Shown: positions 1-7,872 of the stretch, in pieces | Numbering within the stretch: the stretch's first letter is position 1 | Layout of the letters: every line of letters begins with the position of its first letter | Assembly (NCBI GenBank): GCA_028825345.1 | Contig: JAPKAJ010000016.1 | Span: forward strand, 1-17,655 | Direction of reading: 5' to 3' | From: Arenicellales bacterium | Lineage (GTDB): Bacteria > Pseudomonadota > Gammaproteobacteria > Arenicellales > UBA868 | Length of the DNA stretch: 17,655 nucleotides | Notes under the pieces: generated by a model | Database searches by the model: none | The model's input: the letters and a program-made list of their open reading frames with translations, nothing else | What the model was told of the DNA's origin: nothing | Position numbers and translations under genes: made by a program

Positions 1-66
1 GCCGCAGCACTTTAACTACCACCTCGGTGCTGTCTTGCACCGAGGTGGTAGTTAAAGTGCTGCGGC
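1..66. repeat. Perfect 30-bp inverted repeat at the window edge
   Basis: Bases 1-30 are the exact reverse complement of bases 37-66, with a 6-nt loop (tgtctt, 31-36). The right arm is coding sequence of ubiB, in the conserved VVVKVLRPG segment; the left arm is that segment in reverse. The palindrome reaches base 1, so it may extend further outside. A natural structure copying coding sequence this exactly is unlikely. A fold-back chimera at a contig end, as produced in whole-genome amplification or by misassembly, explains it better. It also explains why the first third of ubiB is missing. Confidence 0.95.
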
Positions 67-1250
67 CCGGGATCGAGAAGGTGATTGAGCAGGATCTTCA
101 GTTGCTCTACCAGTTGGCACGGCTGGCCGACAGGCACTGGCCGAACGCCAGGCGCTTGCGCCCGCTTGAGGTTGTCGATGATTACGACAAAACGATCCAC
201 GACGAGCTCGATATGATGCGCGAAGGCGCAAACGCCAGCCAGCTGCGTAGCAACTTTCTGGATTCAGATATGATCTACGTGCCCCAGATCTATTGGGACC
301 ACAGCTGTCGCGAGGTCCTGGTGATGGAGCGTGTCGAGGGTATTCCGATACGCGATATCGATGCGATCCGGGCCGCTGGCATAGATTTGCGCAAGTTGGC
401 CCATAACGGCGTTGAGATCTTTTTTACCCAGGCATTTCGTGATGGCTTCTTTCATGCCGATATGCATCCGGGTAATATTTTTGTCAGCCCGCAAGGCCAG
501 TATCGGGCAGTTGATTTTGGCATCATGGGCACGCTCGCCGAAGCCGACAAACGCTATCTTGCTGAGAATCTGCTTGCGTTTTTTAACCGTGATTACCGGG
601 CAGTCGCTATGGCTCACCTGCGCGCGGGCTGGGTGCCGGCCACCACCCGCCCGGAAGAATTCGAGGCCGCTGTGCGCACGGTCTGCGAACCGATCTTTGC
701 CCGGCCGATCAGTGAGATCTCTTTTGGCCATCTGGTGATTCGCCTATTCCAGGTTGCTCGACGTTTCGATATGCCGGTACAGCCGCAATTGGTGCTGCTG
801 CAAAAGACTTTGCTCAATATAGAAGGCCTTGGCCGGCAGCTCTATCCCGAGCTGGATCTATGGGAGACGGCGAAGCCTTTTCTTGAGCGCTGGATGCGTG
901 AGCAGGTTGGGCCGCGGGCTCTGGCCCGGGCACTGCGCCGTGAACTGCCCACGGTCTTACCGTTACTGCCAGAGTTGCCGGGCCTGGTTCACGAATTGTT
1001 GCGACGCCAGCGCGACGGTCAGCTGGTGATTCGTACCGGGAGTGACAATGCTGAGCAGCTCGCACGCGATTTAAAACACCGCACCCGCCAGCGCGATGGT
1101 CTGATGCTGGGCGGTGGATTGCTGCTGGGCGCAATCGTCTTGTTTCTGGGGTCCGAGGTTCTGGCTCTGGGGATGCTGGCCACTGCAGGTGCTGGGATGC
1201 TGACGGTTTGTGGGGCGTTGCTGATTGGGATTTTCAGCCTGGGTCGCTAG
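37..1250 (+). CDS. ubiB: UbiB, ubiquinone biosynthesis kinase-like protein (5' truncated)
   Basis: UbiB is an atypical protein-kinase-like (ABC1/ADCK/COQ8) ATPase needed for ubiquinone synthesis, acting at the inner membrane. The fragment starts inside the ATP-binding region (VVVKVLRPG). It carries the kinase-like core with HADMHPGN and DFG about 140 and 160 residues into the fragment (metal and ATP binding), the conserved NRDYRAVA and QPQLVLLQKTLL segments, and two hydrophobic C-terminal helices that would anchor it in the membrane. About 400 residues are present against roughly 545 in E. coli, so the N-terminal KxGQ region is missing. An in-frame GTG at 27 lies inside the fold-back and is not a credible start. 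Identity is secure from the close resemblance to E. coli UbiB across the whole fragment; only the start is lost. Confidence 0.93.
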
Positions 1251-1329
1251 AAGAACAACTTTAAGTAGCGCGTTTGCCACCGGCGCGATTGATGATGGTC
1301 GCTGAATCGGCTAATCCCTAGTTTTTTAC

Positions 1330-1358
1330 TTGGTTTTTGTTACCAAAATCCCTATAAT
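1330..1358 (+). promoter_or_regulatory. Sigma70-type promoter of the iscR-suf operon
   Basis: The -35 hexamer TTGGTT (1330-1335) and a perfect -10 TATAAT (1353-1358) are separated by 17 nt. The start would fall near 1365, giving a leader of about 120 nt before iscR. A 5-bp dyad, TTGGT (1330-1334) with ACCAA (1342-1346), overlaps the -35 element and could be an operator. I could not find a full IscR type 1 site here, so autoregulation is inferred from the family only. Confidence 0.65.
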
Positions 1359-1392
1359 GCTACTCAGGAATTAAAGCGTTGTAATCAGTCGA

Positions 1393-1420
1393 AAAACCAG
1401 TTGTTTGGCACTTTTTGCCA
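1393..1420 (+). promoter_or_regulatory. Dyad in the iscR leader, possible IscR type 2-like site
   Basis: TGGCA (1406-1410) and TGCCA (1416-1420) form a perfect 5-bp dyad with a 5-nt spacer. The overlapping run 1393-1418 (AAAACC, then a TTTG-like core, then a T-run) matches roughly two thirds of the E. coli IscR type 2 consensus as I recall it. It lies downstream of the predicted start, where bound protein would repress. This is a weak match by eye and could be chance. Confidence 0.25.
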
Positions 1421-1470
1421 TAACAGGTCAAAACGCTTCCGGAAAAACGTATCGTATTCGTATTATTTAT

Positions 1471-1476
1471 AAGGAG
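1471..1476 (+). promoter_or_regulatory. iscR ribosome binding site
   Basis: AAGGAG lies 9 nt before the ATG at 1486. This strong site, with the MRLTTKGRYAV start that is standard for IscR, decides the start codon against the upstream TTG at 1405. Confidence 0.85.
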
Positions 1477-1485
1477 ATAATAGAT

Positions 1486-1992
1486 ATGCGCCTGACTACC
1501 AAGGGTCGTTACGCGGTCACTGCCATGTTGGATCTGGCACTACAGGAGGGTAGACGGCCGGTTACGCTCCAGGATATTGCTGTGAACCAGGAGATATCAC
1601 TGTCCTACCTGGAGCAACTTTTCGCTCGTTTGCGCCGCAATGGGTTGGTCCGCGGTACTCGTGGCCCCGGTGGCGGTTATCGCCTGGCCAAAGAGCTGGA
1701 TCTGATCTCTATCGCCTCGATCATCTCGGCGGTCGATGAGAAGGCCGATATGACCCGCTGCGGTGGTGAAGCCAACTGCCAGGATGGCGAGAAATGTCTG
1801 ACCCACGAGCTGTGGGCCGAGCTCAGTGAGAAAATATTCGAGTTCCTGGATGGTATTTCACTGGGTGATCTGGTGCGACGACCAGAAGTGCTCGAGGTTG
1901 CCGAGCGCCAAGAAGTGGTGCGCCAGGGTCTGCGTTCAGGTCGCTTGAAGACTGTGGTGGTCGAGGCAAGTTCGTTGATCAGTAGCAATTGA
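1486..1992 (+). CDS. iscR: IscR, Rrf2-family Fe-S cluster-sensing regulator
   Basis: IscR is a dimeric winged-helix repressor/activator that binds a [2Fe-2S] cluster and tunes Fe-S assembly genes to demand. This protein has 168 residues (E. coli 162). It shows the N-terminal DNA-binding segment (MRLTTKGRYAV, residues 1-11; SYLEQLF, 40-46; RGPGGGYRL, 59-67) and the cluster ligands C92, C98, C104 and H107 at exactly the E. coli positions. The full ligand set suggests true IscR rather than the shorter SUF regulator (suf_reg_Xantho type) that often heads such operons in gammaproteobacteria; that assignment is inference. It is the first gene of the operon, 31 nt before sufB, and probably represses the promoter at 1330-1358. 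Confidence 0.93.
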   Translation: MRLTTKGRYAVTAMLDLALQEGRRPVTLQDIAVNQEISLSYLEQLFARLRRNGLVRGTRGPGGGYRLAKELDLISIASIISAVDEKADMTRCGGEANCQDGEKCLTHELWAELSEKIFEFLDGISLGDLVRRPEVLEVAERQEVVRQGLRSGRLKTVVVEASSLISSN

Positions 1993-2023
1993 ATTAACCT
2001 CAAACTGTAATCAAGGAAACGCA

Positions 2024-3472
2024 ATGAATATGCCAGTGACAGACCTGGATGAACTGGTTGGTCGTGAGTACAAGGAAGGCTTTGTCACGGACATCGAAGC
2101 TGATACCTTGCCGCCTGGCCTGGATGAAGACGTCATCCGTTTTCTTTCTGCCAAAAAAGATGAGCCCGAATTCGTTCTTGAGTGGCGACTGGACGCTTTT
2201 CGCCGTTGGCAGAACATGAAGCAGCCCAACTGGGCCCAGGTTCGCCACGCCCCCATAGACTTCCAGGCGATCAGTTACTACTCGGCACCTAAGAGTGACG
2301 CGGATCGACCCAAGAGTCTCGACGAAATAGATCCTAAATTGCTGGAGACCTACGACAAGCTGGGCATTCCGCTGGAGGAGCAAAAGGCTCTGTCCGGAAT
2401 TGCGGTCGATGCGGTGTTCGACAGTGTGTCGGTCGCGACCACCTTTAAGGATAAGTTGGCCAAAATCGGGGTCATTTTCTGCCCTTTGTCCGAGGCGTTG
2501 GCAAACCACCCAGAGCTGGTCCGCCAGTATCTGGGCTCAGTGGTCCCCTCGGCAGACAATTTCTATGCCGCTTTGAACTCGGCTGTTTTCACTGAAGGCT
2601 CTTTCGTCTATATACCCAAGGGCGTGCGCTGCCCGATGGAACTGTCCACGTATTTTCGGATCAATGCGCTCAATACGGGTCAGTTCGAGCGCACCCTGAT
2701 TATCGCGGACGAGGGCAGCTACGTGAGTTACCTCGAAGGCTGCACAGCACCGATGCGCGATGAAAACCAGTTGCACGCGGCCGTGGTCGAGCTGGTGGCA
2801 CTTAAGGACGCTCAAATCAAATATTCCACAGTGCAGAACTGGTATCCGGGTGACGAGGAAGGTCGTGGCGGGATCTACAACTTTGTAACCAAACGGGGCG
2901 TGTGTCGTGGGGACAATGCCAAGATCTCCTGGACCCAGGTCGAAACCGGTTCGGCTATTACCTGGAAATACCCCAGCGTTCTGCTTGAAGGCGATTCTTC
3001 AGTCGGCGAGTTCTACTCTGTGGCTTTGACCAATCACTGCCAACAGGCGGACACCGGAACCAAGATGGTGCACATCGGCCGCAATACCTCCAGCACCATT
3101 ATCTCCAAGGGCATCTCTGCCGGGCGTGGACAGAATGCCTACCGCGGTCTGGTCAAGGTGCTAAAGGGTGCCGAGAATGCGCGTAACTATTCTCAGTGTG
3201 ACTCGTTGCTGATGGGAGATCGTTGCGGCGCACATACTTTTCCTTACCTCGAAGTAAAAAACCCAACAGCCACGGTCGAGCATGAAGCGACAACTTCCAA
3301 GATCGGCGAGGATCAGCTGTTTTACTGTCGCCAGCGAGGTCTTTCAGAAGAAGACGCTGTGTCGCTGATCGTGAACGGCTTTTGCAAAGAAGTGTTTCGT
3401 GAATTACCGATGGAATTCGCGGTCGAGGCACAAAAACTTCTCAGCATCAGCCTGGAAGGTGCCGTTGGCTGA
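2024..3472 (+). CDS. sufB: SufB, Fe-S cluster scaffold subunit
   Basis: SufB forms the SufBC2D complex, on which Fe-S clusters are built in the cytosol. The protein has 482 residues (E. coli 495) and is conserved throughout. C392 in the QCDS segment corresponds by distance from the C-terminus to E. coli Cys405, and E421 in VEHEA to Glu434, both implicated in cluster assembly at the SufB-SufD interface. C240 in LEGC probably matches the sulfur-accepting Cys254. The C-terminal block from GDRCGAHTFPY to LEGAVG is nearly invariant in the family. AAGGAA at 2013-2018 lies 5 nt before the ATG. It follows iscR by 31 nt. A hairpin overlaps its stop codon (3471-3487). Confidence 0.97.
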   Translation: MNMPVTDLDELVGREYKEGFVTDIEADTLPPGLDEDVIRFLSAKKDEPEFVLEWRLDAFRRWQNMKQPNWAQVRHAPIDFQAISYYSAPKSDADRPKSLDEIDPKLLETYDKLGIPLEEQKALSGIAVDAVFDSVSVATTFKDKLAKIGVIFCPLSEALANHPELVRQYLGSVVPSADNFYAALNSAVFTEGSFVYIPKGVRCPMELSTYFRINALNTGQFERTLIIADEGSYVSYLEGCTAPMRDENQLHAAVVELVALKDAQIKYSTVQNWYPGDEEGRGGIYNFVTKRGVCRGDNAKISWTQVETGSAITWKYPSVLLEGDSSVGEFYSVALTNHCQQADTGTKMVHIGRNTSSTIISKGISAGRGQNAYRGLVKVLKGAENARNYSQCDSLLMGDRCGAHTFPYLEVKNPTATVEHEATTSKIGEDQLFYCRQRGLSEEDAVSLIVNGFCKEVFRELPMEFAVEAQKLLSISLEGAVG

Positions 3473-3487
3473 CCCCATATAGGGGTC
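3471..3487 (+). other. GC-rich hairpin at the sufB stop codon
   Basis: GACCCC (3471-3476) pairs perfectly with GGGGTC (3482-3487) around the loop atata, followed by only TTT. The stem includes the last two bases of the sufB stop codon. The T-run is too short for a strong intrinsic terminator. It may be a partial terminator or an RNA-processing/stability element that sets SufB apart from SufCDSU. The rest of the 113-nt gap, up to 3585, shows no gene. Confidence 0.5.
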
Positions 3488-3585
3488 TTTCGGCCACAAC
3501 ATGGCTAATGCGGATTGCGCCGGGCACAGTCCGGGCCTGCACAGCACAACCCCCAAACCCAGATACTGGAGAACCTGACGATCAT

Positions 3586-4350
3586 ATGTTGAAGATAAGC
3601 AAGCTGACCGTAACGGTCGATGGAAAGACGATACTCAATGGTTTGGACCTTGAGGTCGGACCCGGTGAGGTGCATGCCATCATGGGGCCCAATGGCTCAG
3701 GCAAAAGTACCCTGGCCAATGTGATTGCTGGCCGCGAGGGTTACCAGGTGACCGGCGGATCGGTCAGTTTTCTCGGCCAGGACCTGTTGTCGCTGGCACC
3801 GGAGAAGCGTGCCCGTGAGGGGGTTTTCCTTGCTTTTCAGTATCCGGTGGAAATCCCTGGAGTTGCCAATGTGTACCTGCTCAAGGAGGCGGTCAACGCG
3901 ACGCGCCAGCACCGTGGCGAGGAAAAACTGGATGCCATGGATTTTCTGAAACTGGTGCGCGAGAAGCTCAAGTTGCTGCAGATGAAAGAAGAATTCCTGT
4001 ACCGCTCGGTTAACGAAGGCTTTTCCGGAGGCGAGAAAAAGCGCAACGAGATCTTCCAGATGGCGATGCTTGAACCACGTCTTGCAGTACTCGATGAAAC
4101 CGATTCAGGATTAGATATTGATGCGCTGAAAGTCGTAGCCGGTGGCGTCAACGCGCTGCGTAGCCCGGATCGCTCGGTGATCCTGGTGACGCATTACCAG
4201 CGACTGCTTGACTACATCGTACCCGACCGGGTGCACGTGTTGGCCGAGGGGCGCATTGTGCGCTCTGGAGACAAGCGCCTTGCACTCGAGCTCGAAGCAC
4301 AAGGTTACGGCTGGGTTGAATCGGACCCCAGTGCGGTCTCGGCAGCGTGA
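3586..4350 (+). CDS. sufC: SufC, ABC-type ATPase of the SUF complex
   Basis: SufC is the cytosolic ABC ATPase that binds SufB and SufD and drives conformational change during cluster assembly. The protein has 254 residues. It shows Walker A GPNGSGKST (34-42), a Q-loop in LAFQYP (82-87), the signature SGGEKKR (147-153), Walker B ending in LDETDSGLD (169-177) and the switch histidine H203 in VTHYQ. The LDETDSGLDIDAL run is characteristic of SufC. The ATG at 3586 gives the standard MLKISKL start. The reading frame is open back to 3508, but that 26-residue proline-rich extension is not conserved. A GGAG at 3568-3571 is the only ribosome site, at a long spacing. The end overlaps sufD by 4 nt. Confidence 0.96.
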   Translation: MLKISKLTVTVDGKTILNGLDLEVGPGEVHAIMGPNGSGKSTLANVIAGREGYQVTGGSVSFLGQDLLSLAPEKRAREGVFLAFQYPVEIPGVANVYLLKEAVNATRQHRGEEKLDAMDFLKLVREKLKLLQMKEEFLYRSVNEGFSGGEKKRNEIFQMAMLEPRLAVLDETDSGLDIDALKVVAGGVNALRSPDRSVILVTHYQRLLDYIVPDRVHVLAEGRIVRSGDKRLALELEAQGYGWVESDPSAVSAA

Positions 4351-5687
4351 GCGAAGGGACAGCAAATGTTGCGGCCTATGTGGCAGCCCAGCGCGAACAG
4401 GCGCCGGCACTGCCGGCGTTTGGAACGCCATCGCTTGATGCCAGCCGGGCGCAGGCACTGGAGTCTCTCTGCCAGCTTGGCTTGCCCAGTCAGCGTGACG
4501 AGGACTGGAAATACACCTCGACCCGGGCGATTACGCGCGCTGCGTTTACCCCAGCCGTCGCTGGTGCGCCGTGTCCGCGCGAGTTTGTTAGCCAAACGAC
4601 AATCGATGGCCTCGATGCCTGGCGGCTGGTATTTGCTGATGGGTTTTGGCAGCCAGAGCTGTCGCTGCTCGATGACCTGCCCGAGGGTGTACAGATATCA
4701 GGTCTTGGCCAGTCGCTGGGGAGCGAGCCACAGCGTATAGCCGCCCTGCTCGGTAGCGCGCTTGGGCAGACCCCGCATGGCTTTATTGCCATGAATTCGG
4801 CATTCATCGGCGATGGTGCGCTCATTGAGATCGCCCCGGATACCCGGGTCGACAAGCCCATAGAACTGCTCTTCATCTCCGGCTGTAGCGGTGAGGGTTT
4901 TCTCAGCCTGCCGCGAAATCTGGTGGTCATGGGCGCAGGCAGTCAGGCTACGGTTATCGAGCGCCATGTCTCACTGGCCGACGAAAGATTATTAAGCAAT
5001 TCGGTTTCAGAGCTGATCCTCGCTGACAATGCGTCCCTCAACTACCAGGGCGTACAGCAGGTGGCCCCACGTGGATTTCATGTGGGTGGCATGTTTGCTC
5101 GACTGGGTCGCTCGGCCCGACTCCAAGCAACGACAGTGACGATGAGTGGCGCCCTGGTGCGCAATGACGCTCTGGTCAATCTGGATGACGAGGGTGGTTT
5201 TGCGAGTCTTGATGGCTTGTACCTGGCTTTTGGCCGTAGCCACGTTGATAACCACACACACATTACGCACAACGCGCCTCATTGTGTCAGCCGCGAACAC
5301 TACAAGGGTGTTCTGGGTGATCGCGGCCACGCTGTATTTCATGGTCGTATCGTGGTGCAGCCGGGCGCGCAGAAAACCGATTCGGTGCAAAACAACCAGA
5401 ACCTGCTGCTCTCCGCCGATGCGGAAATCGATACCAAGCCGCAGCTGGAGATTTATGCTGATGACGTCAAATGTGCCCATGGTGCGACGGTTGGACAACT
5501 GGACGAAACCGCGGTGTTCTACCTGATGTCCCGCGGCATCGACCGTCAGGCGGCCCGGCGGATGTTGACCCAGGCTTTTGCAGCTGACGTGCTCAATCGT
5601 ATTGAGCTCCCAGCACTGCGCTCCTATCTCGAAGCCCAAGCGGTGCAGCGCCTTTCATCGGAGCAGGTTCGCCAATCTGAGTCCTGA
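4347..5687 (+). CDS. sufD: SufD, Fe-S cluster scaffold subunit
   Basis: SufD pairs with SufB to complete the SufBC2D scaffold and is needed for iron entry into the nascent cluster. The protein has 446 residues (E. coli 423). It is a beta-helical protein with the family C-terminal block: C376 and H378 in CAHGATVG match E. coli Cys358/His360, H360 being a proposed cluster-site ligand, followed by FYLMSRGI. The N-terminus carries the usual ED-WKYT helical segment (51-57). The start is a GTG (4347-4349) that overlaps the sufC stop in a GTGA junction, so translation is probably coupled; there is no clear ribosome site. It ends in a TGATG overlap with sufS. Confidence 0.95.
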   Translation: MSEGTANVAAYVAAQREQAPALPAFGTPSLDASRAQALESLCQLGLPSQRDEDWKYTSTRAITRAAFTPAVAGAPCPREFVSQTTIDGLDAWRLVFADGFWQPELSLLDDLPEGVQISGLGQSLGSEPQRIAALLGSALGQTPHGFIAMNSAFIGDGALIEIAPDTRVDKPIELLFISGCSGEGFLSLPRNLVVMGAGSQATVIERHVSLADERLLSNSVSELILADNASLNYQGVQQVAPRGFHVGGMFARLGRSARLQATTVTMSGALVRNDALVNLDDEGGFASLDGLYLAFGRSHVDNHTHITHNAPHCVSREHYKGVLGDRGHAVFHGRIVVQPGAQKTDSVQNNQNLLLSADAEIDTKPQLEIYADDVKCAHGATVGQLDETAVFYLMSRGIDRQAARRMLTQAFAADVLNRIELPALRSYLEAQAVQRLSSEQVRQSES

Positions 5688-6940
5688 TGAATTCGGCTGC
5701 GCTTAACCAAAACCCGCCAGCACTCGATGCGTACGCGTTGCGTGCGGATTTCCCGGCATTGGCCCAGCAGATAAATGGCCATCCGCTGGTCTACCTGGAC
5801 AATGGCGCGACTACCCAAAAACCCCAAGCGGTTATCGATGCCGCAGCGGATTTCTATTCCCACGATAACGCCAATGTGCATCGCGGTGTGCATCGTCTGA
5901 GCCAGCGGGCCAGCGATCGTTTTGACGGCGCCCGTGAGAAAGTGCGCGCTTTTATCAATGCGCCATCGTGCGCCGAGGTGATCTTTACCCAGGGCACCAC
6001 CGGTGCTATCAACCTGGTGGCCCAGAGCTACGGCCGGTCAATACTGAAAAAGGCAGACGAAGTGCTGGTCAGTGCGATGGAGCACCATGCCAATATTGTG
6101 CCCTGGCAATTGTTGTGCGAGGAAACCGGTGCGACCCTTAAGGTGGCGCCAATGAACAATAACGCAGAGTTGTTGCTTGAGGATTTTGCCAACCTGCTCT
6201 CAGAAAAAACACGCATCGTTGCGCTGACCCATGTCTCGAACGCGCTCGGCACCATCAACCCGATCCAGCAACTGACCCGACAGGCGCACCAGGCCGGCGC
6301 AGTGGTCCTGATCGATGGCGCCCAGTCGGTAGCGCATGGGCCGGTCGACGTGCAGTCTCTGGGCTGTGATTTTTTTGCGTTCTCGGGGCACAAACTTTAT
6401 GGCCCGACCGGCATCGGGGTACTGTATGGCCGCGAGGCGCTGCTTGAGGCGATGCCGCCCTGGCTGGGTGGCGGCGACATGATCCGCACGGTCAGCTTCG
6501 AAGGCTCCACCTGGAATGCATTGCCTTACAAGTTTGAGGCGGGAACCCCACACATTGCCGGGGTGGTAGGCCTGGGCGCCGCCATTGATTACCTTAACGC
6601 CATTGGGCTCCAATCAATTAGCGCCCACGAACAGGCGCTACTGGCGCTGGCGACGCAGCGGGCCCACTCGCAACCGGGCATGCGCATTATCGGCAACGCG
6701 AGCGACAAGGCAGCCATCGTGTCCTTCGAGCTGGAAGGTATTCATCCGCATGATGTGGGCACGATTCTTGACAGTGTCGGCGTGGCTATTCGAACCGGCC
6801 ACCATTGCGCTATGCCGGTAATGAAGTTTTTCGATGTGCCGGCAACGGCCCGCGCCTCTTTCGGCCTGTACAATACCGCTGAGGATATCAACGCGCTGTT
6901 TGACGCCATCACTAAAACGCAGTCTCTGTTTTCCCGATGA
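5687..6940 (+). CDS. sufS: SufS, type II cysteine desulfurase
   Basis: SufS is a PLP enzyme that takes sulfur from L-cysteine as a persulfide and passes it to a carrier protein. The protein has 417 residues (E. coli 406). It shows the PLP-stacking histidine H133 (EHHANIVPW), the PLP aldimine lysine K236 in SGHKLYGPTG and the catalytic C374 in RTGHHCAMP. H355 in HPHD lies 19 residues before C374, the same spacing as the zinc-swapping His342 before Cys361 in Bacillus subtilis SufS; E. coli SufS, which works with SufE, has a different residue there as I recall. That fits the SufU gene next door. The start overlaps the sufD stop by 1 nt (TGATG) and the end overlaps sufU by 4 nt. Confidence 0.97.
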   Translation: MNSAALNQNPPALDAYALRADFPALAQQINGHPLVYLDNGATTQKPQAVIDAAADFYSHDNANVHRGVHRLSQRASDRFDGAREKVRAFINAPSCAEVIFTQGTTGAINLVAQSYGRSILKKADEVLVSAMEHHANIVPWQLLCEETGATLKVAPMNNNAELLLEDFANLLSEKTRIVALTHVSNALGTINPIQQLTRQAHQAGAVVLIDGAQSVAHGPVDVQSLGCDFFAFSGHKLYGPTGIGVLYGREALLEAMPPWLGGGDMIRTVSFEGSTWNALPYKFEAGTPHIAGVVGLGAAIDYLNAIGLQSISAHEQALLALATQRAHSQPGMRIIGNASDKAAIVSFELEGIHPHDVGTILDSVGVAIRTGHHCAMPVMKFFDVPATARASFGLYNTAEDINALFDAITKTQSLFSR

Positions 6941-7392
6941 ACGACCTGCGCGATCTCTATCAGGAAGTGATCTTTGATCACAACCGTAGCCCGCGCAATT
7001 TCGGTATGCTCGAGCATCCAACACACCAGGCACACGGTGTTAATCCTTTGTGCGGCGATGAGCTCACGGTGTCCCTGGTATTGGATAAGGACGGGGTGAT
7101 CGAAGACCTGCGTTTTCAGGGCCGCGGTTGTGCGATCTCTACCGCGTCGGCATCGATCATGACAGAAACACTGAAAGGGCTTTCCGTACCGGAGGCCGAT
7201 CGTTACTTCGACGCTTTCCACGCGATGGCAACCGGCCAGACCCCATCACAGACGGATCTGCCGGCTTTGGCCAAGCTCGAAGTGTTAAGCGGTGTGCGTG
7301 ATTATCCGGTGCGGGTTAAGTGTGCAACCCTGGCCTGGCATACCTTTCGCTCGGCACTGCACAACGCCAGTGCCAGCGTGACCACCGAGTAA
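6937..7392 (+). CDS. sufU: SufU, zinc-type sulfurtransferase for SufS
   Basis: SufU takes the persulfide from SufS and delivers sulfur to SufBCD, the job SufE does in E. coli. The protein has 151 residues with the zinc/sulfur ligands C39 and D41 (NPLCGDE), C65 (GCAIS) and C129 (RVKCATLAW). The insertion between the second and third cysteines, ending in LSGVRDYP, distinguishes SufU from the IscU scaffold. IscU's HSC-binding LPPVK motif and its conserved histidine are absent. It begins in an ATGA overlap with sufS, so the two are probably made in fixed proportion. No SufE or SufA gene is present nearby, consistent with SufU being the sulfur carrier. Confidence 0.93.
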   Translation: MNDLRDLYQEVIFDHNRSPRNFGMLEHPTHQAHGVNPLCGDELTVSLVLDKDGVIEDLRFQGRGCAISTASASIMTETLKGLSVPEADRYFDAFHAMATGQTPSQTDLPALAKLEVLSGVRDYPVRVKCATLAWHTFRSALHNASASVTTE

Positions 7393-7428
7393 TAGTGCAC
7401 GGTTAACTTACAAAATACGGAACTACGG

Positions 7429-7872
7429 ATGATAGAAACACCAGCCGAAACCAACCAGTCTGACCCCGCGACGTCTCCAGCCGTGCAGAGCGATGACATT
7501 GAATCTGACTCCGCCGATGGGGCAGCTGACAACCCGCCTTCGATCAGCCTGCAATCGGTCGCCGAGGATGATTCGCTTCTGGAGCGGGTGATCAGCGGGG
7601 TGCGGGAGGTATTCGATCCCGAGATTCCGCTCAACATATATGACCTCGGTTTGATTTACCGTATCGACATCAGTGCCGATAACCAGGTGGCCATCGATAT
7701 GACCCTGACATCTCCGATGTGCCCGGTGGCAGGCTCCCTGCCAGGCGAAGTCGAGAATGCAGCACGCGGGGTTACGGGAGTTGCCGATGTGGTTGTTGAA
7801 CTGGTCTGGGATCCGCCGTGGGACCCCGAAGTCATGAGCGAGGCGGCGCGTCTTGAACTGGGATTTTTCTGA
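7429..7872 (+). CDS. sufT: SufT, DUF59/MIP18-family Fe-S maturation factor
   Basis: SufT proteins assist Fe-S cluster maturation or delivery when cluster demand is high; their exact chemistry is unsettled. The protein has 147 residues. The first 45 or so are acidic and low in complexity, probably disordered. The DUF59 domain then runs from about 48 to 147, with the motif DPEIPLNIYDLGL (63-75), the conserved C98 in TSPMCP and the end motif WDPPWDPE (127-134). The C-terminal WDPPW block and SUF-operon context identify the SufT branch over the related PaaD. It lies 36 nt after sufU with a weak ribosome site (CGGAAC near 7418), and overlaps the Rieske gene by 1 nt. Confidence 0.9.
   Translation: MIETPAETNQSDPATSPAVQSDDIESDSADGAADNPPSISLQSVAEDDSLLERVISGVREVFDPEIPLNIYDLGLIYRIDISADNQVAIDMTLTSPMCPVAGSLPGEVENAARGVTGVADVVVELVWDPPWDPEVMSEAARLELGFF

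Larger units (their letters stand above)
1251..1485 (+). promoter_or_regulatory. Noncoding leader between ubiB and iscR
   Basis: This 235-nt stretch has no credible gene and is richer in A and T than its neighbours, especially from 1318 on. It holds a promoter (1330-1358), a short dyad after the predicted transcription start (1406-1420) and the iscR ribosome binding site (1471-1476). I see no convincing terminator for ubiB; the T-run at 1322-1327 has only weak pairing upstream of it. An in-frame TTG at 1405 would extend IscR by 27 residues but lacks a ribosome site and conserved sequence. Confidence 0.7.

Noticed and set aside
1251..1330. Intrinsic terminator after ubiB
   Set aside because: Only 4-5 bp imperfect pairings precede the T-run at 1322-1327, and the T-run overlaps the promoter region.
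1405..1485. 27-residue N-terminal extension of IscR from a TTG
   Set aside because: The extension is not conserved, lies over a leader dyad, and the ATG at 1486 has a strong AAGGAG and the standard IscR N-terminus.
3508..3585. 26-residue N-terminal extension of SufC
   Set aside because: The added sequence is proline-rich and unlike SufC; the family starts at the MLKISKL position.
6937..7392. Possibility that the NifU-like protein is the IscU scaffold
   Set aside because: It lacks the LPPVK motif and IscU histidine and has the SufU insertion; it also adjoins sufS.
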